Of a stretch of DNA of 11,727 nt, positions 1 through 4,559 are shown piece after piece; position 1 is the first letter of the stretch, and each line of letters starts with the position of its first letter. The stretch is taken from assembly GCA_022710245.1 (NCBI GenBank), contig JAKLHH010000114.1:1-11727 (forward strand). The letters are read 5' to 3'. A program made the translations under genes and the position numbers. Source of the DNA: Myxococcota bacterium (GTDB lineage: Bacteria > Myxococcota > Polyangia > GCA-2747355 > JAKLHH01). Below the pieces are notes generated by a model. That model did no database searches. It was not told where the DNA came from and worked only from the letters and a program-made list of their open reading frames with translations.

Positions 1-983
1 ACGCGCCCAGCGGCTGCCAGCGCTGCGACGTGAGCAAGAGCCAGAGCGCCTGGACCACGCTCACCAGCTCCTGCACCATCGGCGGAGCCTGCCTGGCGCC
101 GGGCGACAAGCAGCCTGGTGGCTGCGTCGTCTGTGATCCGGCGCAGTCGAGCACCGCCTGGACGCCGCTCCCGGCGGCCTGCGTGATCGGCGGCGCCTGC
201 TACAAGGCAGGGGAGCAGGACCAGACCGGGTGCGGTGTCTGCGACGTGGCGAGCCCCAACCAGTGGACGGTCGCCAGCGCGAGCTGCCTGATCAACCGGA
301 CCTGCACTCCGCCCGGCACCCAGCACCCGGGCGGCTGCGCCTCCTGCGACCCGAGCAAGGACAAGCTCGGCTGGACGCCCGCGGCCGGCAAGTGCCTGCT
401 GGCCGGCGCCTGCGTCGCGACGGGCACGCCGCACGCGAGCGGCTGCCTGGTCTGCGACGCGGCCAAGCAGGCCGCCGCCTGGAGCGCGAGCGGCGCGGCG
501 ACGGTGCTCGCGCTGCACAGCTTCGACAGCGGGACCCCGCTCACCTGGACCACGAGCAGCACGACTCCGCAGGTCCGCTGGACGGTCAGCGACCGCCGCT
601 CCGCCTCGGGCGGCGCCTCGCTCTACTACGGCGACCCGGCGACCGGCACCTACCGCAGCGGCACCGGCGCGAACGCCGGGACCGTGCAGCTCCCGGCCGT
701 CATGCTCGCGGCGGGCAAGAAGGCAGGGCTCACCTTCGCGCTCTACCTCGACGTCGAGGCGGACACGAGCTTCGATGTGCTCGAGGTGAAGGCCGGCGGC
801 AAGTCGCTCTGGAAGCGGTCAGCGCTGACGCTGCTGCGCAGCTGGCAGCAGGTCAGCATCGACCTCACCGCCTACGCGGGGACCAGCGTGGTGATCCAGC
901 TCAGCTTCGAAACTGTCGACGGCAACCTCAACTCGAGCGAGGGGGTCTTCGTCGACGACCTCACCATCTACCACGGGTGCTAG
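1..983 (+). CDS. Secreted Cys-rich repeat protein with C-terminal jelly-roll-like domain (5' partial)
   Basis: The reading frame is open from base 3, so the gene begins upstream; a GTG at 30 is inside a repeat and is not a believable start. 326 residues are visible. The first ~164 form four full repeats of 35-36 residues plus a half repeat, each beginning GCxxCD and carrying four Cys (C-x2-C-x14/15-C-x5-C) with a conserved WT and often IGGAC. Cys-rich repeats of this look are familiar from secreted proteins of Myxococcota, where they are assumed to be disulfide-bonded. The last ~160 residues are beta-rich, rich in Ser/Thr/Gly, and end in GVFVDDLTIYHGC. That ending is typical of MAM/choice-of-anchor-like jelly-roll domains, which often bind carbohydrate or sit at the surface. 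Function and true N-terminus are unknown; an extracellular location is inferred from composition. It converges with the OmpA-like gene, with strong hairpins between. Confidence 0.8.
   Translation, partial: APSGCQRCDVSKSQSAWTTLTSSCTIGGACLAPGDKQPGGCVVCDPAQSSTAWTPLPAACVIGGACYKAGEQDQTGCGVCDVASPNQWTVASASCLINRTCTPPGTQHPGGCASCDPSKDKLGWTPAAGKCLLAGACVATGTPHASGCLVCDAAKQAAAWSASGAATVLALHSFDSGTPLTWTTSSTTPQVRWTVSDRRSASGGASLYYGDPATGTYRSGTGANAGTVQLPAVMLAAGKKAGLTFALYLDVEADTSFDVLEVKAGGKSLWKRSALTLLRSWQQVSIDLTAYAGTSVVIQLSFETVDGNLNSSEGVFVDDLTIYHGC
12..494 (+). repeat. Tandem ~36-residue Cys-rich repeats inside the first gene
   Basis: Units lie at 12-119, 120-227, 228-332, 333-440 and a half unit at 441-494. Each starts with GCxxCD, has a W near residue 14, a Cys near 21 and a Cys near 27. 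Unit 3 is one residue shorter than the others and lacks the IGGAC core (it has INRTC). The units differ clearly at the DNA level, so this is an old protein repeat and not a recent duplication. The array enters the window already in progress, so more units may lie upstream. Confidence 0.85.
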
Positions 984-1015
984 ATGAACGAGCGCGATTC
1001 CGCTCGCTCATCTAG
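980..1015. terminator. Stem-loop starting at the stop codon of the Cys-rich gene
   Basis: Arms 980-994 and 1001-1015 pair over 15 positions with one A-C mismatch and a 6-nt loop (CGATTC). The TAG stop (981-983) lies in the left arm. There is no clear T-tract downstream (GGTTCGTTTG follows), so it is a plausible but imperfect intrinsic terminator, or a 3'-end stabilising hairpin. Confidence 0.5.
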
Positions 1016-1060
1016 GTTCGTTTGAGGACGGGTCGCGCCCGCTCCCCGTCGGAAAGGCTC

Positions 1061-1118
1061 CCAAATCACCGGTCACGATTCGTGGGTGACTGTTCGAGAA
1101 TCGTGACCGGTGATTTGG
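1061..1118. terminator. Perfect 21-bp inverted repeat between convergent genes
   Basis: Arm 1061-1081 is the exact reverse complement of arm 1098-1118, with a 16-nt loop at 1082-1097. The right arm ends 10 nt before the stop codon of the minus-strand OmpA-like gene and the whole element sits between two convergent genes. This is where a bidirectional terminator is expected. It has no T-tract on either strand, and 21 perfect pairs is long for a terminator, so a dispersed palindromic repeat element is an alternative. Confidence 0.6.
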
Positions 1119-1128
1119 CGGCGAACGC

Positions 1129-1701
1129 TCAGTCCTGGCCCGGCTCGGCCTGCTCCTCGCTCTGCTGCTCCTGCTCCTCGCCCTGCACCAGCTCCACGCG
1201 CCGGTTCTGGCGGCGGTCCTCCTCGCTGCTGCCCGAGGCGGCGGGCCGGGTCGCGGCGTAGCCCGCGACGATCAGGCGCGCGGCGGGCACGCCCTTGCCG
1301 ACCAGGTAGCGCTGCACGGCGCGCGCGCGCTCGAGGGAGAGGACCGCGGCGCGCTGCTCGGCGCGGTCGCAGTGGCCCTCGACGCGGACGGTGCTCTGGC
1401 GGAGCAGCGGCGCGAGCCTGTCGAGGAGCGTGGTCACCTGGCGAGACAGGCGCGCACTGTTGGCGGCGAACTCGAGGGGCTGCGCCTCGGAGATGCTGGG
1501 TCCGGCGCTCTCGGCGGGGCGCGAAGCGACAGGCGCCAGCCGGCTCGCGCGGCGCGGTCGCGGGGCAGGCGCGGGGGTGAGCGCCGCGGGCTCGACGGGC
1601 GCGTGCTCGACGGGCGTCGCCGGCTCTCCGCTCGGGGGCCCGACCGGCGCGGGAGGGCCCGGGCAGCCGGCCAGCAGGAGCAGCAGCCAGGTGGCGCGCA
1701 T
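1129..1701 (-). CDS. OmpA-like peptidoglycan-binding lipoprotein
   Basis: 190 residues from the ATG whose complement is at 1699-1701. The frame stays open further upstream, but this start gives a textbook lipoprotein signal, MRATWLLLLLAGC, with lipobox L10-A11-G12-C13, and has AGGG five bases upstream. Residues 14-68 are a Pro/Ala-rich linker suited to crossing the periplasm. Residues ~69-172 form an OmpA C-terminal domain, with FAANSARL, VEGHCD, LSLERARAV, the glycine-containing VAGYA, and NRRVEL. In this family the Asp of GHTD and the Arg of LSxxRA contact diaminopimelate of peptidoglycan; here they are D112 (in GHCD, Thr replaced by Cys) and R125. The C-terminus is a Glu/Gln-rich tail. The predicted role is to tie the outer membrane to peptidoglycan (Pal-like). 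It is preceded in the same operon by another lipoprotein gene ending one base upstream (TGA-C-ATG), so translational coupling is likely. Confidence 0.88.
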   Translation of the reverse strand: MRATWLLLLLAGCPGPPAPVGPPSGEPATPVEHAPVEPAALTPAPAPRPRRASRLAPVASRPAESAGPSISEAQPLEFAANSARLSRQVTTLLDRLAPLLRQSTVRVEGHCDRAEQRAAVLSLERARAVQRYLVGKGVPAARLIVAGYAATRPAASGSSEEDRRQNRRVELVQGEEQEQQSEEQAEPGQD

Positions 1702-1702
1702 G

Positions 1703-2125
1703 TCAGCCCTGTGGGGGCAGGCCGGCGCGCCGGCTCCCGGGCGGCGGGAAGGGCGCACCCTCCGCGGACCGCTGCTCGTAGATCTCCCAGCGGTTGTCCA
1801 GCCAGCGCCAGCGCTGCTTCAGCATCGAGGTGCGCAGGTTGCCCTGCGAGGTGAGGTACCACTCCACGCGCACCACCGCGTCGGCGCGGTGGTCGTCGAG
1901 GATGTTGACCGACTCGATCTCGCAGGTGATCACCTGCACGCCAGGGAGGCCAGCGCCCGGCTCGAAGCTGGGGCCCTGCTTCGGCAGGTGGGGCTTGACC
2001 CAGTCCTGGCGCCCCCAGCGGATGCCGTAGGAGTACTCGAGGAGCGTGTCCTTCAGCACCTCGCGGCTCTGGCCGGTGGTGGAGCACGCGGTGAGGCTGG
2101 TCAGCAGCAGCAGGGTCCATCGCAT
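1703..2125 (-). CDS. Small lipoprotein of unknown function
   Basis: 140 residues starting MRWTLLLLTSLTAC, a lipoprotein signal with lipobox L11-T12-A13-C14. This start is preferred over the open frame that runs far upstream through the divergent gene, because it alone gives an export signal. The mature part has an early helical stretch (EVLKDTLLEYSYGIRWG) followed by alternating strands such as VQVITCEIESVNI, ADAVVRVEWYLTS and KQRWRWLDNRWEIYE. This helix-then-curved-sheet pattern, with an aromatic-rich last strand, resembles NTF2-like/SnoaL-type periplasmic domains, but I do not recognise a named family. It is the first gene of a two-gene operon with the OmpA-like lipoprotein and is divergent from the exported protein at 2222. 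The reading as a lipoprotein is firm; the function is open. Confidence 0.8.
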   Translation of the reverse strand: MRWTLLLLTSLTACSTTGQSREVLKDTLLEYSYGIRWGRQDWVKPHLPKQGPSFEPGAGLPGVQVITCEIESVNILDDHRADAVVRVEWYLTSQGNLRTSMLKQRWRWLDNRWEIYEQRSAEGAPFPPPGSRRAGLPPQG

Positions 2126-2221
2126 GTCCCGAGCCTGCACCGACGGGCAGGCGGGGGCAACTTTGTGGACCTTGCCAGCGTACCTCGAAGGGGGTTGGAT
2201 CGAGAGCCCCAGGAGGTTCCC
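2126..2221. promoter_or_regulatory. Divergent intergenic promoter region
   Basis: These 96 bases lie between the start codons of the minus-strand lipoprotein operon and the plus-strand exported-protein gene, so both promoters must be here or inside genes. For the plus strand the best candidate I see is TTGCCA (2172-2177), 17 bases, then TTGGAT (2195-2200), a weak -10. I found no convincing minus-strand pair and no sigma-54 (-24/-12) motif. The location is sound; the exact boxes are a guess. Confidence 0.45.
2211..2216 (+). promoter_or_regulatory. Strong Shine-Dalgarno (AGGAGG) fixing the start at 2222
   Basis: A full AGGAGG sits five bases before the ATG at 2222. It decides this start over the much longer open frame that continues upstream through the divergent gene, and predicts efficient translation. 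Confidence 0.85.
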
Positions 2222-2644
2222 ATGAGACTCAGCCGCGCCGTGCTCGCCCTCGCTCTCCTCGCCTGCGCGCTCGTGGCCCAGGCCGCCGCCCCCCCGACCG
2301 CTCAGGAGATCATCAAGAAGGAGGGCCGCTTGATGTTCTCCGACGGGAGCTCCTGGTACGCGTTCGAGCGCGACGGGCGCTTCTCCTCGGGGCCGCTGGG
2401 GATGAGCGGGCGCACCATCACCGGCACCTGGAAGCACGACGGGTCGCTCTTCGTCGTCGAGGGGACCTGGAGCTGGTTGAACGGCCTCAGCCGACCTGGT
2501 GATCGGCGGCGCATGAAGCTCGGCATCTCCCACCCGCGGCCCGCGGCCGCCCCGCCGCGGCAGCCGCTGATGGGCGGCAAGCCAGGGCGGTTCCACGACT
2601 GCTACTTCGTGGTGGACGAGCTGGTGCCCGTCAAGGCGCGCTGA
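2222..2644 (+). CDS. Small exported protein of unknown function
   Basis: 140 residues with a clear signal peptide: basic MRLSR, hydrophobic AVLALALLACALV, then A19-Q20-A21 as a likely signal peptidase I site. LLAC (12-15) could be read as a lipobox, but the Leu at -2 is unusual and hydrophobic residues continue after the Cys, so ordinary secretion is preferred. The mature chain is rich in short strands with aromatic and Gly turns (SDGSSWYAFERDGRF, ITGTWKHDGSLFVVEGTW), which recalls small beta-barrel folds such as lipocalin-like domains. It then has a basic Pro-rich stretch (~95-125) and a final strand FHDCYFVVDELV. I do not recognise a family. The next gene starts 5 nt after this stop, so they are probably co-transcribed. 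Confidence 0.75.
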   Translation: MRLSRAVLALALLACALVAQAAAPPTAQEIIKKEGRLMFSDGSSWYAFERDGRFSSGPLGMSGRTITGTWKHDGSLFVVEGTWSWLNGLSRPGDRRRMKLGISHPRPAAAPPRQPLMGGKPGRFHDCYFVVDELVPVKAR

Positions 2645-2649
2645 GCGGA

Positions 2650-3630
2650 ATGACCCTCCCGCGCAAGGGCACGCGCCGCATCACCGTCAACGGCGCGCGC
2701 TACCGCTGGGCCGGCTCGCAGGACGACGGGTGGGCCGGCGGCGCGGTCTCCTTGGTGGTCGAGGCCGAGGAGGAGGGCGGGCAGCGCCTGCACGCCAGCT
2801 TCGACCCCTGGGCGCTCTGGGGGGTCGACGAGCCGTACCTCAGCCAGCGCTACGTCCGCGCCGCGATCGTGGAGGGGCTGCGGCGCGGGTGGCGTCCGGG
2901 TGAGCGCGGGCGGCAGCTGGAGCTCCGCGACGCGGAGCTCTACGGCGAGCACCCGCCGCCCGTCTGGGCGACGGAGCCCGGGCGCCCGCGGGAGCTCCTC
3001 GACGCGGTCCTCGCCGCGCCTGACGACGACGACCCGCGCCTGGTGCTGGCGGACGCCCTGCTCGAGCGGGGCGAGCCGCGCGGGGAGCTGATCGCGCTCC
3101 AGTGCCGGAGCGCCGGCCCCACCGAGGGCGAGGCCGCGGAGCGTGAGGCCTCGCTGCTCCAGCGGCACTGGCGACGCTGGTCGGCGCCGGCGCGCGCCGT
3201 GGCCAGGCGGTGGCGCTTCGCGCGCGGGTTCGTCGACAGCGTCACCTGTCCGCTACCACCCTCACGGCGGGCCTGGGAGGCGCTGCACCGGCTGGAGCCG
3301 GTACGCGAGGTGGAGGTCTCGGTCGGCGCGCGGCCCGAGGCGCTGCGCTGGCTGCCGCGGATCAGCACGAGGGCGCTGATCGTCCACGGCGCGGTGGGCG
3401 ACGAGGGCGCCCTGGCGCTGATCGGCGCGCCCCACCTGCACCGCCTGCACCGCCTCGCCCTCGAAGGCTGCGCGATCGGCGACGCGGGCGCGCTGGCGCT
3501 GGCCGGGGCGGCCGCGCTCGCCGGCCTGCGCGAGCTCTCGCTGCGCGGGAACCGGATCGGCAAGATCGGTGAGCGCGCGCTCGCGGCCTCGCCGCACCTG
3601 CGCCTGCACCGACTGAGCCTGGGCGGCTAG
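2650..3630 (+). CDS. Leucine-rich-repeat protein with TIGR02996-like companion domain
   Basis: 326 residues, no signal peptide, so probably cytoplasmic. Three parts are visible. Residues ~9-95 are a small alpha/beta module (ITVNGARYRW, VRAAIVEGLRRGWRP, LELRDAEL) that I know only as an unnamed N-terminal module. Residues ~112-152 match the 'repeat-companion' segment TIGR02996: ELLDAVLAAPDDDDPRLVLA followed by LLERGEPRGELIALQC. The usual downstream RxRFARGFVDSV element is at ~188-199. Residues ~241-326 are ribonuclease-inhibitor-like LRRs (VGDEGALAL, LRELSLRGNRIG), about three units with the last cut short at HRLSLGG. In this family the LRRs are thought to mediate protein contacts; partners are unknown. 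The start codon lies 5 nt after the previous stop with GAGCGG as a weak ribosome site overlapping it, indicating a two-gene operon. Confidence 0.82.
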   Translation: MTLPRKGTRRITVNGARYRWAGSQDDGWAGGAVSLVVEAEEEGGQRLHASFDPWALWGVDEPYLSQRYVRAAIVEGLRRGWRPGERGRQLELRDAELYGEHPPPVWATEPGRPRELLDAVLAAPDDDDPRLVLADALLERGEPRGELIALQCRSAGPTEGEAAEREASLLQRHWRRWSAPARAVARRWRFARGFVDSVTCPLPPSRRAWEALHRLEPVREVEVSVGARPEALRWLPRISTRALIVHGAVGDEGALALIGAPHLHRLHRLALEGCAIGDAGALALAGAAALAGLRELSLRGNRIGKIGERALAASPHLRLHRLSLGG

Positions 3631-3718
3631 CAGCCCGCGGCCGGCCTCGCGACGTGGAGCGACTTGCACCACGGGCTGCCAGGGGAGCCCCTCCCTGGCG
3701 GCGGGGAGGATCCCCCGC

Positions 3719-3740
3719 GCGAGCTCGGCGGCGAGCTCGC
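3719..3740. other. 9-bp perfect hairpin with 4-nt loop
   Basis: Arms 3719-3727 (GCGAGCTCG) and 3732-3740 (CGAGCTCGC) pair perfectly around GCGG. It lies in the 162-nt gap between the LRR gene and the surface-antigen gene, 88 nt after the LRR stop, and is preceded by a weaker 7-bp hairpin at 3679-3698. It may terminate or attenuate LRR-operon transcripts; no T-tract follows. Nothing else was recognised in this gap. Confidence 0.35.
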
Positions 3741-3777
3741 CATGGCGAGCCTGGCACGAGCCCTGCTGTGCAACCGC

Positions 3778-3784
3778 GGGGAGG
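3778..3784 (+). promoter_or_regulatory. Shine-Dalgarno (GGGGAGG) fixing the start at 3793
   Basis: GGGGAGG lies eight bases before the ATG at 3793. The frame is open back to 3664, but the ATGs at 3664 and 3742 give a hydrophilic Pro/Gly-rich leader and no export signal, whereas 3793 begins directly with a lipoprotein signal. Confidence 0.75.
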
Positions 3785-3792
3785 TGCAGGCG

Positions 3793-4263
3793 ATGCGATC
3801 CAGGATCGGAGCGGCGGGCCTCGTCGTCGCGCTGGCCGCGGTGCTCGTCGGCGGGTGCACGGGGCCGCACCAGGCCACAGGCGGCGTGGGCGGCGCTGCC
3901 ACGGGCGGCCTCATCGGTGGGGCGCTGGCGGGGCCGCGCGGCCTCATCGCCGGCGCTCTCCTCGGCGGGCTCTTCGGCTCCGCGGTGGGCAGCGCGCTCG
4001 ACCAGCGCGACCGCGAGCTCGCCGAGGCGCAGGCGGCCTGGTCGCTGGAGCACGCGCCTCCCGGTGAGACCAGCAGCTGGGTCAACCCGGAGAGCGGTCA
4101 CCGCGGGACCATCACCCCGCTCGGGCCACCGGAGCCAGCGTCCGGGCCCCAGCTGGGCGAGTACTGCCGCGAGTTCCAGCAGACGGTCATCGTCGGCGGC
4201 GAGGAGCAGGAGGCGTACGGGACCGCCTGTCGCCAGCCCGACGGGAGCTGGCAGATCCAGTAG
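3793..4263 (+). CDS. 17-kDa surface antigen-like glycine-zipper lipoprotein
   Basis: 156 residues. The signal MRSRIGAAGLVVALAAVLV is followed by lipobox V19-G20-G21-C22. Residues ~30-69 are a glycine zipper (GGVGGAATGGLIGG, GALLGGLFGSAVGSAL), the hallmark of the Rickettsia 17-kDa antigen/SlyB group (Rick_17kDa_Anti), which inserts or packs in the outer membrane. Residues ~121-155 match the conserved C-terminal domain of the RT0821/Lpp0805-type surface proteins: YCREFQQTVIVGGEEQEAYG, then TACRQPDGSWQIQ, with Cys125 and Cys146 as a likely disulfide. The family is best known from alphaproteobacteria and Legionella, so its presence beside myxobacterial genes may reflect transfer; that is inference. 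The gene stands alone: 162 nt from the upstream gene and convergent with the beta-helix remnant. A role in outer-membrane integrity is the usual suggestion for the family, without proven biochemistry. Confidence 0.88.
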   Translation: MRSRIGAAGLVVALAAVLVGGCTGPHQATGGVGGAATGGLIGGALAGPRGLIAGALLGGLFGSAVGSALDQRDRELAEAQAAWSLEHAPPGETSSWVNPESGHRGTITPLGPPEPASGPQLGEYCREFQQTVIVGGEEQEAYGTACRQPDGSWQIQ

Positions 4264-4272
4264 GTAGGTGTG

Positions 4273-4467
4273 TCAGTCGCGGTTGGCGCGGAAACGGTGG
4301 TCGATGAAGCCGCCACTCTCGATGGAGACGCCCGTCCTCGTGCCGCTGTCGTTGCGGTTCCGCCACAGGTAGACGGGACGCAGCGCCCCTCTGCCATCCC
4401 GGCCGGGCTGGTGCCAGCAGGCAGCTGCCCGAACCAGCCCGCGACCGACCCACGCGATCAAGCACAA
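4273..4467 (-). pseudogene. Remnant of a second beta-helix (MYXO-CTERM family type) gene
   Basis: A 64-codon minus-strand frame, TTG start with no ribosome site, bounded by an in-frame stop two codons upstream. Its sequence aligns with an internal stretch of the neighbouring beta-helix protein. ACWHQPGRDGRGALRPVYLW in the fragment matches YPCNRQPGRNAAHELRPMYFW (residues ~358-378) of the intact protein. FIDHRFRANRD then matches CALHIVENRD up to residue 413, after which the fragment stops while the intact protein continues YYVGG. Shared positions include C, QPGR, LRP-x-Y-x-W, NR, H and NRD. There is no signal peptide, no N-terminal beta-helix and no C-terminal anchor around it, so it is a truncated internal piece of a paralogue on the opposite strand. 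The alignment is by eye. An unrelated small protein is possible but less likely. Confidence 0.6.
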
Positions 4468-4470
4468 CTG

Positions 4471-4493
4471 AAGTCACGTGAGTCACGTCACTT
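4471..4493. promoter_or_regulatory. Near-perfect palindrome, candidate operator of the beta-helix gene
   Basis: The core ACGTGAGTCACGT (4476-4488) is a perfect 6-1-6 palindrome. With flanking AAGT and ACTT it extends to 23 bp with only the C/C pair at 4475/4489 unmatched. It ends inside a -35-like TTGACG (4492-4497). Symmetric sites of this size overlapping a promoter usually bind a dimeric regulator; which one is unknown. It also precedes the minus-strand remnant, so it may once have served both directions. Confidence 0.5.
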
Positions 4494-4497
4494 GACG
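4492..4497 (+). promoter_or_regulatory. -35-like box TTGACG upstream of the beta-helix gene
   Basis: TTGACG matches five of six bases of the sigma-70 -35 consensus and lies 62 nt before the start codon. No good -10 lies 16-18 bases downstream (ATTCAA is the best there; AACTAT is 21 bases away), so the promoter assignment rests mainly on position and the adjoining palindrome. Confidence 0.35.
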
Positions 4498-4545
4498 TCG
4501 ACCGAATCCGAGTGATTCAACTATCGTCACAATCGGGGCACCAAC

Positions 4546-4550
4546 AGGAG
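4546..4550 (+). promoter_or_regulatory. Shine-Dalgarno (AGGAG) fixing the start at 4560
   Basis: AGGAG lies nine bases before the ATG at 4560. It favours that start over the in-frame GTG at 4512, which has no ribosome site and would place 16 polar residues ahead of the basic n-region. Confidence 0.7.
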
Positions 4551-4559
4551 ATCTCCGAG

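Noticed and set aside
1022..1580. Plus-strand open frames opposite the OmpA-like gene
   Set aside because: Arg/Ala/Pro-rich translations without motifs, fully antisense to a supported gene and running through the 21-bp inverted repeat.
1391..2221. Upstream extension of the exported-protein frame through the divergent lipoproteins
   Set aside because: The AGGAGG at 2211 and signal peptide from 2222 fix the real start; the extension overlaps two supported minus-strand genes.
2126..2596. Upstream extension of the minus-strand lipoprotein frame
   Set aside because: It overlaps the supported plus-strand gene and would bury the lipoprotein signal inside the protein.
4401..4417. A sigma-54-like match on the minus strand (CTGGCAC with GG-N10-GC spacing)
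   Set aside because: The -12 element lacks TTGC, it lies inside the WHQPG-coding part of the beta-helix remnant, and it would drive antisense transcription toward the surface-antigen gene.
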